64,000 bases of DNA. Origin: Telopea speciosissima. Its lineage: Eukaryota > Streptophyta > Magnoliopsida > Proteales > Proteaceae. The position numbers were made by a program, and so were the translations under genes. Each line of letters opens with the position of its first letter. Position 1 is the first letter of the stretch. The stretch is taken from NCBI RefSeq assembly GCF_018873765.1, contig NC_057919.1:70426984-70490983 (forward strand), in the 5' to 3' direction. Below, one piece after another: positions 39,601-47,541 of the stretch. The notes beneath the pieces are model-generated. The model saw only the letters and a program-made list of their open reading frames with translations, was not told where the DNA came from and ran no database searches.

Positions 39601-41344
39601 CCTTATTTATGTCCATTACAACTTGCGTCTTAGGGAGCGCCAATTGAGAAGAAAGCCTGATGATGGTATCTCCCTTGACAATGTCCTGATAGAAAGCCTA
39701 CTAGATGACTGGATTGTAGAGACAGAGAAACAAGCGCTGCAAGAAGACGAGGTTCTTTTATGAGCAAATTTAATTTCTTCAAAGTGTTCTTTCTCTATTG
39801 AGCATCTCTCTAGGTTCTCATTCACTTATGACAAAAACAACTAAAGCCCGTTTTGGTTACAGGAGATTCTCTATAATGAGATGGAGCAAGCAGAGGCAGA
39901 TGAAAATGAGTTGATTGAGAATGAAGATGCAAATGATGAGACAAGAAAGGGAACTTTGGAGATGGGGGCATTGGTGGAATTAGTTGAACCTTTGGAGGTT
40001 CACCCTGCAAATATAGTTGCTGCTACTGATGATGATGATAATGATGATCTTGATTTTCTTGATGATGATTTGAGTGAATAATTGATTTATGTTGCTCGTC
40101 TAGTACGGATGAAGTAGTTAATTTGAAGAATGCTTACAATAATTGAATAGTGATAAGGCAATGCTTTGAAGTTACCCAAAGAAATTCTGATGATGTAATT
40201 TGTTGTGTAATTTATCAATTCAGAGGTAATCATTAAGTCCAATCTCTTGAGTTCTTGATTTGGTTTGTTTATATCCTGTATGTTTCTTTTGCTAGGTAAA
40301 CAATGTTGATTCCCAGAGTGTGAACAGCCAGAATTTTGAGTATCTACCCCATGCCTCTGTGCTACATGATTCAGTAGATTGAGAGCAAGCTTCCAGTGAT
40401 TTTGGTTTGTGCCACTTTTGGTTAGGGGGATGTTCAGATTAATCTATTATAGTCCACTTTTAATATTTCTAGATCCTTAAAATGCTGTGCCCTCTCCCCC
40501 CCCCCCCCCCCACAAGGCATAATTGATACTGATCTCTGTAATTGTTTATGTGACCTTCAACATGATAGGGGTTCTGTTTATTGTTTTCTGATATATTAGG
40601 CATTTGTGCATGCTCATAAACAGAATTTTCTTTTATTTCTATTCTTTCTGTTTAAGATATTGATTAGATACTAATTTTTATTTGGGCATTATTACAATTT
40701 TGACGTGATTTTCTCATTTCCATTTACTTCAGTATTTCTCAAGTCACATACGGTTGTCTAGTAATTACCTCCAGGCTGTAGGAGTCAGTCCAACTACTGA
40801 GCTGCAAACCATAATGAGAATGCCAAAATCCTTCTTGGAGTATATATTGTGTATACTCCAATGAAGGGAAATAATAATTTTGAAATGATGGGATAGATAT
40901 CTGAGTGGTTGCTGAGTATTTCATCTCATGGCCATTACAGGTTCAGTGCAGCAAGGTTCAACATCAGGTAACTTTCTTTGCTATATATATCTATATATAC
41001 GGATAAATTTGTGTGCCTAAGTTTCCCAACCACAATAATTCTTGACTAGCTACACGTACACGAGTTGTGAGAACGGGTGCTCCAAGGGTGCATGGGGCAA
41101 GGAGCAATAGTGCTTTGGTTAAGGCTCCATTTCTTTTTCTTATTCTGGGAACAGTTACACTCGGGGGTTTAAATGCTGCTAGGTGATTACAGTCTCATCC
41201 CAATTTAATTATTGTTTTGTTTCCCTTCATCCTTCAAAGTCTTATACTCGGGGAAATAAATGCTTATATATGTCATGCTAACATTGCAGGGCTTATCAAA
41301 GGCAAAAAGAATCATATCCTTCCCACAACCCGTTTCTTCCTTAA
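15667..41344 (+). CDS. small J-domain (DnaJ-like) protein, 134 aa, six exons
   Basis: J-domain proteins stimulate the ATPase of Hsp70. Exons: 15667-15732, 27882-27974, 28916-28946, 40940-40966, 41050-41182 and 41290-41344. All five introns are GT-AG, phases agree throughout, and the sum is 405 nt (134 codons plus TAA). Residues 1-22 ([16 protein letters not shown] and so on) give J-helix I. Exon 2 gives helix II and the catalytic HPD at residues 35-37 (ETHPDRFP). Exon 3 gives helix IV ([10 protein letters not shown]). Residues 98-113 form a hydrophobic, probably membrane-spanning segment ([14 protein letters not shown]), followed by a basic tail ending SHNPFLP, which I recall from plant homologues. 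An in-frame stop at 15616 lies upstream and ATG 15667 is the first in frame. Introns 1 and 3 are about 12 kb each and hold transposons; intron 3 also encloses the hAT-derived gene. Membrane location is inferred. Confidence 0.88.
15733..17999. other. intron 1 of the J-domain gene, unique-looking part
   Basis: No domain or repeat ends recognised. Open frames at 15810-16265 (-) and 16677-17079 (+) carry no known motif and lie just downstream of exon 1, where intronic sequence is expected. Confidence 0.4.
18000..18503 (+). mobile_element. Ty1/copia-type LTR end plus primer binding site, remnant
   Basis: TGGTATCAGAGC, a perfect initiator-tRNA-Met primer site, lies at 18340-18351. It follows CT-rich sequence typical of an R-U5 region, and is followed by about 150 bp of leader that stops where the next element's LTR begins (18504). 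The LTR start is not clear. No ORF belongs to it. Confidence 0.6.
18504..20560 (+). mobile_element. truncated Ty1/copia element: 5' LTR, leader and gag
   Basis: A putative LTR spans 18504-18997 (starts TGTTGGAAC, ends TTGCTAACA). It contains an A/T box GATATAAATAAAG near 18930. A primer site TGCTATCAGAGC follows at 18998-19009. After a 600-bp leader comes a gag ORF, and then the element stops: no protease, integrase, RT or 3' LTR follows. It is inserted in intron 1 of the J-domain gene. Confidence 0.7.
19611..20438 (+). pseudogene. copia gag (UBN2-like capsid), truncated
   Basis: The frame encodes 275 aa. The N-terminal [15 protein letters not shown] is the hallmark start of plant copia gag. 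The capsid region of the UBN2/Retrotran_gag class follows ([22 protein letters not shown]). The zinc knuckle is damaged: the first Cys is Tyr ([10 protein letters not shown]) and a TGA stop follows its last Cys, where a Trp codon is expected. Frame-linked sequence ([13 protein letters not shown]) continues to about 20535. Start at 19611, with an alternative Met at 19623. Pol is missing. Confidence 0.8.
20561..20943. other. spacer in intron 1
   Basis: No features seen between the copia remnant and the SINE pair. Confidence 0.4.
20944..21095 (+). mobile_element. Au-like SINE, copy 1 of a tandem pair
   Basis: The body matches the Au SINE family: a B-box-like GGTTCAAGTCC, GGAAACAGCCTCTCTGG, GGTAAGGCTGCGTACATT and a GGGAGCCTTGTGCACTGGGT end. 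The 5' head (GTCGTGCTTGGCGCGTTGGT) differs from the usual Au head. No long A-tail or clear target duplication. Confidence 0.75.
21101..21262 (+). mobile_element. Au-like SINE, copy 2 of a tandem pair
   Basis: Head-to-tail with the preceding copy, 5 bp apart. It has the same variant head with an 11-bp insertion (CTGAACGCTTG region) and the same Au body, and ends GGTACGGCC followed by an AT repeat. Confidence 0.75.
21364..21612. repeat. tandem duplication, period about 122 bp
   Basis: The segment starting CCAAGATCCTT is present twice with few differences. One + strand frame reads [18 protein letters not shown] in both copies and is open across the junction, so it looks like an old exon. I cannot assign a family. 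Confidence 0.7.
21613..22904. other. spacer in intron 1
   Basis: No gene recognised. A poly-G run occurs at about 22673-22685 and a C-run near 22777. Confidence 0.4.
22905..23375 (-). pseudogene. RTE-type LINE tail, short fragment
   Basis: On the - strand, 23148-23351 reads [19 protein letters not shown], then [19 protein letters not shown], the same C-terminal block as the LINE at 14125-15285. The 3' tail GTTGGGATAAGGCTGAG with GTT-rich sequence lies at about 22910-22970. Only the extreme 3' end remains. Confidence 0.8.
23376..23767. other. spacer in intron 1
   Basis: No features recognised. Confidence 0.4.
23768..23935 (+). mobile_element. Au SINE, near full length
   Basis: It starts GGCGGACCTTGGTGCAACGG (tRNA-like head with A box), then GTGACCAAGTGGTCATGGGT (B-box region), GGAACCAGCCTCTT, GCATACATTATGACCCT and GGGAGCCTCCTGCATTGGGT, and ends in a T-run. 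This is the classic Au layout. It lies in intron 1 of the J-domain gene. Confidence 0.85.
24210..27172 (-). mobile_element. non-autonomous Ty3/gypsy-like element (TR-GAG type)
   Basis: Direct repeats flank a 1.2-kb interior. The left LTR is about 24210-25461 and the right LTR is 26629-27172, truncated. Read on the - strand, the left LTR begins TGATGCAGG after a purine tract (AGCTGGGGAGAGC), has a TATAAATAAAGG promoter box near 25070, and ends ACTAAA. The right LTR ends ACTACA, followed 5 nt later by a primer site TGGTATGAGAGC (+ strand 26612-26623). The interior ends with CAAGGACGAATTTTTCAAGC, a gypsy-type 3' motif. Only gag-like sequence is present, so movement would need another element's pol. 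Many AGGGTTAGGGTTTG stretches lie in the U5 part. Confidence 0.7.
25462..26619 (-). pseudogene. gag-like remnant with zinc knuckle
   Basis: It begins beside the primer site with a Met/Gln-rich helix ([20 protein letters not shown]), then an Arg/Asp repeat tract ([14 protein letters not shown] and similar). Frame breaks follow, then a CCHC knuckle ([14 protein letters not shown]) near 25958-26005 and an acidic C-terminal frame open at 25459-25899. No capsid core, protease or RT is visible. At least two frame changes interrupt it. Confidence 0.65.
27173..29934. other. intron 1 end, exons 2-3 and intron 3 start of the J-domain gene
   Basis: Apart from the two J-domain exons (27882-27974 and 28916-28946) this is AT-rich intronic sequence. 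A long C-run lies at about 29433-29450. No other gene was recognised. Confidence 0.5.
29935..30192 (+). repeat. 5' LTR of the copia element
   Basis: 258 bp, TGTTAGAG to TTTCTAACT, followed directly by the primer binding site. It lacks a CT-rich stretch of about 17 bp present in the 3' LTR. Confidence 0.9.
31358..34816 (+). pseudogene. copia pol remnant: zinc knuckle, protease, integrase, RT, RNase H
   Basis: Order as in Ty1/copia: a CCHC knuckle ([14 protein letters not shown]), protease at about 31724 ([13 protein letters not shown]), and a GAG-pre-integrase/HHCC region near 32142-32270 ([19 protein letters not shown]). The integrase core follows ([23 protein letters not shown]), then RT at 33305-34093 ([28 protein letters not shown]) and RNase H at 34166-34816 ([35 protein letters not shown]). 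It is broken: the protease catalytic Asp is Gly, and the RT box YVDD reads YVNN (33860-33871). There are frameshifts near 32130-32500, a stop at 32909, a loss around 32910-33300, and stops near 34093 and 34385. No gag capsid precedes it. It cannot move by itself. Confidence 0.92.
34825..35099 (+). repeat. 3' LTR of the copia element
   Basis: 275 bp, preceded by the polypurine tract and followed by the ATAAG duplication. About 4 % diverged by eye from the 5' LTR. Confidence 0.9.
35690..36395 (-). mobile_element. gypsy-type LTR remnant, split by a SINE
   Basis: Phrases such as GGATCAAAGGCCCAACA and AACCCAAAGCTTATTTC parallel the LTR at 25370-25440 of the TR-GAG element, indicating a related LTR. 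A TATATAAG box is readable on the - strand near 35850. The Au SINE at 35950-36125 is inserted inside it. Outer ends are uncertain. Confidence 0.45.
35950..36125 (+). mobile_element. Au SINE with 17-bp target duplication
   Basis: It starts TAGGCGAGCCTTGTCGCAAC, contains GGAAACAGCCTCTC and GACTGCGTACATTTGCCCCT, and ends CTCGTGCACTGGGATG with a T-run. The flanks AAACTGATAGGAAACTA (35933-35949) and AAACTGACAAGGAAACTA (36126-36143) form an imperfect target duplication, which fixes the boundaries. Confidence 0.88.
36766..40081 (+). CDS. domesticated hAT transposase-derived protein, two BED fingers, 911 aa
   Basis: Coding exons: 36766-38118, 38200-38886, 38990-39073, 39157-39232, 39435-39751 and 39863-40081. 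All junctions are GT-AG, phases agree, and there are no internal stops. Two BED-type zinc fingers occur: C33/C36/H50/C61 and C158/C161/H175/C186, each inside a near-repeat reading [27 protein letters not shown]. Acidic spacers follow, then a DUF659-type core ([32 protein letters not shown]) and, near the end, a hAT dimerisation block ([33 protein letters not shown]). The tail is Asp-rich (DFLDDDLSE). The layout matches a plant-conserved hAT-derived family known from many genomes. The conserved start may be the Met at 36778 (MAPLRSTGF). An acceptor (CTATGCAG) at 36712-36719 implies an upstream non-coding exon. No terminal inverted repeats were found. Probably a nuclear DNA-binding protein (inferred). 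It lies inside intron 3 of the J-domain gene. Confidence 0.9.
39343..39361. repeat. GT microsatellite in an intron of the hAT-derived gene
   Basis: A short GTGTGTGT run lies between exons 4 and 5. Confidence 0.8.
40296..40382 (+). other. possible alternative 3' exon of the hAT-derived gene
   Basis: A good acceptor (TTTCTTTTGCTAG) precedes 28 open codons ([17 protein letters not shown] and on to a TGA). It lies 215 bp after the main stop. It could be an alternative ending or 3' UTR; only transcripts can tell. Confidence 0.2.
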
Positions 41345-41538
41345 AACACAACAGGTACATCAGCGCCACAATTTGGTTTAAATTTTATCTGCATGAAACC
41401 TGGTATTGCTTATGGCTCACAAATGCACAATTTTAATGTGGAACCCCTGAATGGGCAATTCTTCCTGATAAGTGGAAAGTTAAAGTTCGCAGTATGTTTA
41501 TAATAGTTGAATAAGTGTTTTTAATGGTGGCCTGATTT

Positions 41539-41544
41539 AATAAA
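41539..41544 (+). terminator. candidate poly(A) signal of the J-domain gene
   Basis: AATAAA lies 195 bp after the stop codon, followed by a T-rich stretch. Confidence 0.4.
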
Positions 41545-41687
41545 TCTTCATTTGTTTATCCAGAATACTCTTCTTATTCCTCTTATCCTTTTAGTTATGG
41601 ACTATGGCTCCATATTGCGAGGCACGGAGCATTTGCTTGTGGTACTGAAATCTTGCTTTTAATTTTTTTCCCTTGAATTCCAACCCC

Positions 41688-41688
41688 A

Positions 41689-41719
<31 letters not shown>

Positions 41720-41729
41720 AAAAAAAAAA
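41688..41729. repeat. C-run followed by A-run
   Basis: About 22 C directly followed by about 20 A. Such homopolymers are prone to length error. Confidence 0.85.
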
Positions 41730-42091
41730 CCTATCCTTTTTTTATTTATTAGCCCCTCCTTGATATTCTCTTCATGGAAGTGAATTGAATAAATTACCTA
41801 GGGATTTGCATTGAATGTCAGGATATCTTACAGTCTTCCAGCTTATATCAAACCCCAAGGCATAATAAGAATGAACTCATTTTGTCGTCTGGTACAAAAG
41901 ATTGGACTATTTTCTTTTAATCAGAATTTGAGGGATTACAATTTTTGTATGTGCCTTCTATTAGATCATTTTGTGGAATGACATACTTTAGTATAGGGGA
42001 AGGTTGACACTGAGAGTGAAGGGAATCTCTAACGCAACACCAATCACAGCATTGGAAATGGTTTTGTGTTGTGTCAACACGGGGTCTACAT

Positions 42092-42118
42092 GGTGAGTGA
42101 GTGAGTGAGTGAGTGAGA
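42092..42118. repeat. GTGA microsatellite
   Basis: About six GTGA units in tandem. Confidence 0.9.
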
Positions 42119-42913
42119 GGTCTACAGCCTTTTTCTGTTACCTTTAATCTCTGGCAAGGGGCAACTAGTGTTTTGAGCAATAGAAGGCTAGATCTTAGTA
42201 TGGATTGGCTTGATTGCTTTAAGTCAGTTCTTTCTGATTTGAGCGATATGGAAGGTGAGTTGTATAATCTGAACCATTTGTTAGAAGGGTGGTTCTGTTT
42301 TTGCGCAAGATTTGTTCTTATCATGAATGTAGAGATGAGAATGCTCGTTTATTATGCTCCAGTGTAAAGGAGTTATGCATGGATTTTGATTGTCCTGTTT
42401 TTCTAATCAATCTTTTTCGGGGTTTGTTTTCCCGGCATTTCCAAGGCTAGAATCCTATTTGTTAATTGCCGTGTGGAATTTTGGCCTGAGTTCGGCTCTA
42501 GTGGAGGTAAGACAATGGCATGTACTCTAAATCGTTGGGTCAATTTGTCTTCTCCTTATGTGTGTTGTAGAAAGTTAATCATATTTCTGATTGTTCTATG
42601 CACGGTTTTTAAAAACTGGATTCAGCACCAACCAATGGTTTTGTCCAATGGTTGTGGTTTTAATGGTTAAATCACAGTTTACAAAAAAAATTGAACCAAA
42701 CTAATTAAAATTTGGGAAAACAAAAGAATTAGGAAAAAAGAACGAAAAGATCCAGGAACAGGATGATTTGTCTTGATTTGCTTGGGCTGGAACAAACGAC
42801 TGCATCTTTTTAGTAGTGAAAGATGAAAGAAAGCTAGTCCAAGATACAACACAGGATTGAGATTATTCTAATGGTCAAGGATTGAGATTATTCTAGTGGT
42901 CAGATGGAATTGT

Positions 42914-43040
42914 GACCAAGTGGTCACGGGTTCAAGTCTTTAAACAGAGTCTTTGTAAAAGTAGGGGGTAAGGTTGTATTACATTATGAGCCTTCCCAGA
43001 CCCCACAGTGAGCCTTGTGCAGTGGGTACACTCTTCTTTT
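42914..43040 (+). mobile_element. 5'-truncated Au SINE with 12-bp target duplication
   Basis: It begins GACCAAGTGGTCACGGGTTC (B-box region), contains TAAGGTTGTATTACATTATG and AGCCTTGTGCAGTGGGTAC, and ends in a T-rich tail. AGATGGAATTGT flanks it on both sides (42902-42913 and 43041-43052), so the loss of the tRNA head happened at insertion. Confidence 0.88.
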
Positions 43041-43677
43041 AGATGGAATTGTACTTCTTAGTTTTCTGATTTCATGTAGTTGCTTAATGCGTATCAATAT
43101 CGGCCATATCACTCAACAACTTGAGTAGTATGTGCCCTTGTGGTGTTGCAAATCCTTGTTATCATTGATATGTATTGTCAGGAGAAGACTAAATGCCAGG
43201 ACTGCTGGTAAGCTGGCTACCCTCCCTTTCTAAGTGAACTTGCACAGCATAGTATTCCCTGATTTTCAGGAAGTTTTGATGAGTAGGGTTGAAGTAAATC
43301 AGAAAAACATGAAGCAGAGAAGGCTCGACTTTGCCTATGATTTCCCTAATTTGTCTATAATTTGCCCTAACTTGCTTAGACATTAATAATAATCTTATGC
43401 TTGAATCTATCTATTGATTCCAAGGTTATCGTGTTGAATAAAATAAAGGATGGTGTGACGGAGCACTGGAGACATGCTCCAAAACATTTTCACATAAAAA
43501 TAAACTAAGCTTAACATTCATGCCGAAAAAGGAATGTGAGGAGCTATAGCTTGCTGTCTGGCAGGAGCACCACAACCATGGTTAAGGATTCTCTCATATT
43601 GAATAGTCGTCGATAATTAACAATTCCTTTTCCTTTTCTGTCTTCTCTCACTTATTTTTGGATCAGGATCGTTTCTA

Positions 43678-43810
43678 GGGAGCCCAGCACCCAGGGCGTG
43701 CCCAGGGGGCATCCAGCAGTTGAGCTGTGACGCACATATCTTGGCGCATGCCTAGGGATGTGTGCGGCACAATCCAACGGTTGGATATACCCTGGGCATG
43801 CTGGGCTCCC
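43678..43810. mobile_element. GC-rich fold-back element
   Basis: The arms (GGGAGCCCAGC with CCCAGGG, and CCCTGGGCATGCTGGGCTCCC) are reverse complements extending about 55-60 bp inward, through GACGCACATATC and GATGTGTGCGGCAC. There is no coding capacity. Confidence 0.75.
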
Positions 43811-44035
43811 AGGAGACGAGCTAAATTGCTTATTTTCGGTTTGTTTCCTTCTCCTTTCCACAATGCCCCCTCCTACGATTTTGTCATCCCAGCTGAAAAG
43901 CCATTTCATATGAGATTATTCCTCTTACATTAGAATCCAGTCTAAATCATCGCATCTCCATCCTCAATGTTCCCTTCTACGATATGTCATCCTGGCCAAA
44001 CACTCCTTAACTACGACATCATATGCATTGGCATC

Positions 44036-44273
44036 AGAGTTTTAAAACGCAGAATTGAAGATATCTGGATTGGAATCGGACATATCAATCCTTTAGAATT
44101 CTGGAATCAGTCCTTCGATATAAAAATCAAAATTTATTTTAAAAAAAACTATTGAATTTTTAAGGTTTTTTGGTCTAAATTGGCTATATATTGGATCGGT
44201 CAGAATCGGCATCGGATGATTATAATCCAAACAGGCCGATTCACATATTCAATTCGCAATTATTAAAACCTTG
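44036..44273. mobile_element. MITE, MULE-type, 238 bp
   Basis: It begins AGAGTTTTAAAAC and ends TTATTAAAACCTTG, giving short inverted ends. A 9-bp near-repeat flanks it: ATTGGCATC (44027-44035) and ATTGGCACA (44274-44282). It contains several ATCGG/CCGAT motifs shared with the elements at 53456-53586 and 57037-57198. Confidence 0.65.
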
Positions 44274-44282
44274 ATTGGCACA

Positions 44283-45332
44283 TTCAAGAGCAATTCCATA
44301 ATCAACACCATAACCATCTTTCACTATTACCATATCCACGAGCTACTCAACACGGTCTGGATAATGACTAAGGGAAAATTTCTCACTCCCCTATACTTGC
44401 CTTCAATTTTTTACTTAAAAGCATCTATCTTGTGTGACGTGCGAAGACTACCCTCAGTCTCTCACATGACTGCCCTGCAACCACTACTAATGATAAAACG
44501 ATCTAAAATAAGAATTTAAATGGATAGTCGAAAATCCATATTCAATCCGTGTTCATCCGATTAACAGAATCTGTATTCAGAAAATCACTATCCAGAAAAT
44601 ATCCTAAATCGTCTAAAAACTAATTAGAAAGGAATATGGATATTTCAATTTTCGACCGATTATTATCTAATTCGTTTAACTATCTGACGGGTCAATAAAA
44701 TATCCAATATATATATTTGTATCCATTTATCCAATTATAAAATTAATTACATATTAATTTTATAAATTACATTTAATGATAAGAATACAGTCCGCAATTT
44801 CTCTTCATGGGATACTCTTATTGTGGAGTCATTGGTGATTGGATAGTGGGCATTTGAGCAGTTGAACGGAAAAGTCCATTTTACCCTTACAAGTTATTCA
44901 ACTGAAACTTATGAAGTTAAAATGACCAACTTACCCTTCTTCTTCTTCCTGCAACCACACCTCCTGCTGCAACCCACCCACCCATCCCTACCCCCTGAAC
45001 TTCACACCACCCCCCTGTCATCCCCGCCACCCTTGCCCTATACTCCCAACAACCTCCGTCAAACCCACCCCGGGCCCCAACCCACCCGCATACCATCGCC
45101 CAAGGCCCTGCATCCCTTGTGCCTGTGCGCCTCTGCCTCTACCCCCTACCCTATCTGCCAACATCGTTTGATTCATGATATTTCTCCCTCTAAATACACT
45201 CACATCAGGAAATCTTGTAGGTTGACATTGAAGAAGAAAAACAATTAGATGACAGATCTGAAAACTTCTGAGGGATGGTTAACGTAAAACTAGGTAAGAC
45301 AATAATGGTGGTTGTTTTCTTACCCTCTATGG
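44283..45332. other. spacer
   Basis: AT-rich, then a C-rich stretch (about 44940-45160) whose open frames on both strands are low-complexity. No gene supported. Confidence 0.4.
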
Positions 45333-45337
45333 CTAAC

Positions 45338-46105
45338 TGATGAGGCATAAAACACCCCACCAATCAGAGGCTGCCACGTGGTCGACTTGAGGTCAGTCCA
45401 AGAACCGAGCTGAGCTGAGTAGGAAATCGGGCCGACCCGGTCTCCGATAGGTCACCTGATAGAGCCGAGCTCACACAAGTCAGACGGGGCTGAGGCCGAG
45501 CCCACACAAGTCAGCCATAAACTCCTGACCGAGCATACACGGGACAGCCTAGGCCTAGCTAACTGCCAAGACCAACCTCTCGGGCCGACCTCCCAGGCCG
45601 AGGTGACTGCCAAGGCTGACCTACCAGGCCGACCTCCTAAGCTGACCTCCGAGGCCGAGCCCTCCTCCACAGAAGCTACCATAGCGCCCCACCGAGGATC
45701 GCGGGGCCACGTCAGCACATCCCGAGAATCACGGGATAAGGATCGAACCACGATCCCAGCGCAATACGAAATCACACTTTACATGGACTCTTACCTTAAT
45801 AAGAGCCCGACCCCGAAAATGGCTCTCCACTCAGCTTTATGCGAGAGGGCCTTCCAAAAGAAGGACTCCTACCATACTAGGACTCTCCCAACCGCCCCAT
45901 CTCATCCTCACTCTATAAATACCCAGGTATGGAGCACCATTCCTCATCTTGCTTTCACTACGCAGTTACGCTATTGCATTGCAGACCTGACTTGAGCGTC
46001 GGAGAGTCCTTGGCCGTAGCCACACCGGCTCTCTTGTGCTCATCGCTTGGTTTTTGCAGGCTCATCCGTGGGCAAACCGAGCATCGGAGGTTTTCACCCG
46101 CAACA
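45338..46105 (+). mobile_element. solo LTR with CTAAC target duplication
   Basis: 768 bp from TGATGAGGCATAAAAC to CACCCGCAACA, flanked by CTAAC at 45333-45337 and 46106-46110. It is GC-rich with many GGCCGA/GCCGAGC motifs and has a TATA box (TATAAATA) at 45914-45921, which sets the + orientation. CTTGAGCGTCGGAGAGTCC near the end is common in plant gypsy LTRs as I recall. No internal region or second LTR is present. Confidence 0.8.
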
Positions 46106-46110
46106 CTAAC

Positions 46111-46620
46111 CAAAATAATGATCTTTCTTAATAAAACGATAAGTTCATTTCGAGCTGATATTTTGTTACTTATGGTGCTTGCGAAGTCATGTATCTCATG
46201 GATCCACCTGTGTACAATAGCAAGTTGTGAAACCTTTAAATTGTGTATCAACACTCCGTGATGTAATTTGTAATCTTGAGGTCCTTTTGCTGAGGAAGTT
46301 GCAAGTCACTGACCTCATTTGTGCGAAGTCATCCTCGGTTCAACAGTCTGAGCTGTTGTGATCTGGATGGAGTCAAAGGAGGTACACCAGTTAATCGAAT
46401 CACAGGGGAGTTCCCATGCTCTTCTCTTGAAGATTCCAGATAAAAACAACATTTTTATTGGCTTTTGGCGGTTCTGAATGGGGGTAAAAAAACAACATTT
46501 TTACAAGGAACATTGTGGGTTGCAGGGCAGGGTCACGGAGGGAAGCTATGTGGCTAGAGGGAGTCGAGGGGTGGGGGGGGATGAGGAGGGGGGGGCGTGG
46601 TGGGAATTTTTTTTGTGTAC
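46111..46620. other. spacer
   Basis: No features except a G-run near 46570-46595. Confidence 0.4.
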
Positions 46621-46768
46621 GGTTCCCTGACCGGTGCGGTTCCCTAGTTCCTCTCACAAGAGGAGGGTGGACCCCACCTGGGCAAACTGTTCGGTCAGAT
46701 GCAGATGCCCCGGGTGGGTCCCACCCCCTCTTGTGATAGGAACTAGGGAACTGCACCGGTCAAGGAAC
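46621..46768. mobile_element. fold-back element
   Basis: Arms of about 57 bp (GGTTCCCTGACCGGTGCGG and CCGGTCAAGGAAC; CTAGTTCCTCTCACAAGAGG and its complement) flank about 35 bp. No target duplication was assigned. Confidence 0.8.
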
Positions 46769-47343
46769 TATAGACGATAATTATGGTGGTGGGTTGGGTT
46801 GCAGTAGTGGGTAGACGTGGTGGGATTGGAGGAAGAAGAAGAAAAAGAAGAAGGGTTAAAGGATCACTTCACTATCTTTAAAGGATAGTTTGGACATTTA
46901 GAATTTTTCTAACCCATGACATCATCACTAAATAGGTGACTAACTAACCGACAGAGACTACTTGCAAGAAAACTTAAAAGGTAAGGAGTGTTCAAGTAAA
47001 AATTTCAAAAGTTTGGGGTGTCGAGCAATCAGGTCAGGAGTGTACAAGTAATTTCTTATATTCTTCTAGAGAGTGTCTATTTGGATTTTCAACCTGTTTG
47101 TATTCCTTTGTTTTCATGCACAACTCAACTCAGATCTGAGACGAAGCAAGATGGGAACTCGGGTAGTGTAGGAGAAAGTAAAAGAGCGACAAATCAAGAT
47201 TCGAGAGGTAGAAGGAGGAAGAGCAAGCAGGGCGGGAAGATGAAGGGTTTTAGCAGACTTGCTGATCCAAAGACTTCAATTTCACTTGAGTTTTTTCCAT
47301 GACACTGATATCTTTTCAATTTTATGAACCTCATCGTTCCCTC
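46769..47343. other. spacer
   Basis: No gene seen. The stretch near 46900-47060, read on the - strand (AATTACTTGTACACTCC and onward), resembles the sequence at 60868-60990, so both may be ends of one unrecognised transposon family. Confidence 0.35.
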
Positions 47344-47541
47344 GTTGACTCGAATTTTTATCATCTCAATTTGTCTGCCCGTATTTGACATCAAATACAT
47401 CTAACAGAGGGGCAGAAATGACCATCCTACCCCCTGCCCAAACACACTGCCCGAGGTGAGATCCACCTCCCTCTATTAGATGTACTTGACGTCAAGTACA
47501 GGCAGGCAAATTGAGAGGATAAAGATCCGTTTGACTCCCCA
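47344..47541. mobile_element. fold-back element
   Basis: Left arm 47344-47418 and right arm about 47465-47541 are reverse complements (CATCTCAATTTGTCTGCCCG with CAGGCAGGCAAATTGAGAGG; GACATCAAATACATCTAA with TTAGATGTACTTGACGTC). The loop is about 46 bp. Confidence 0.8.

Larger units (their letters stand above)
41345..43677. other. 3' region of the J-domain gene and spacer
   Basis: It contains the presumptive 3' UTR, a C/A homopolymer, a GTGA microsatellite and a SINE (listed separately). No other gene recognised; the open frame at 42113-42367 has no known domain. Confidence 0.4.

Noticed and set aside
42600..42670. Possible fourth member of the AAGGTTTTAAAA MITE family
   Set aside because: A GGTTTTTAAAAAC start is present but no matching end or 9-bp duplication was found.
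44862..45248. + strand Pro/His/Leu-rich frame of 128 codons
   Set aside because: Caused by a C-rich stretch; the complementary frame at 45018-45203 is Gly-rich in the same way.
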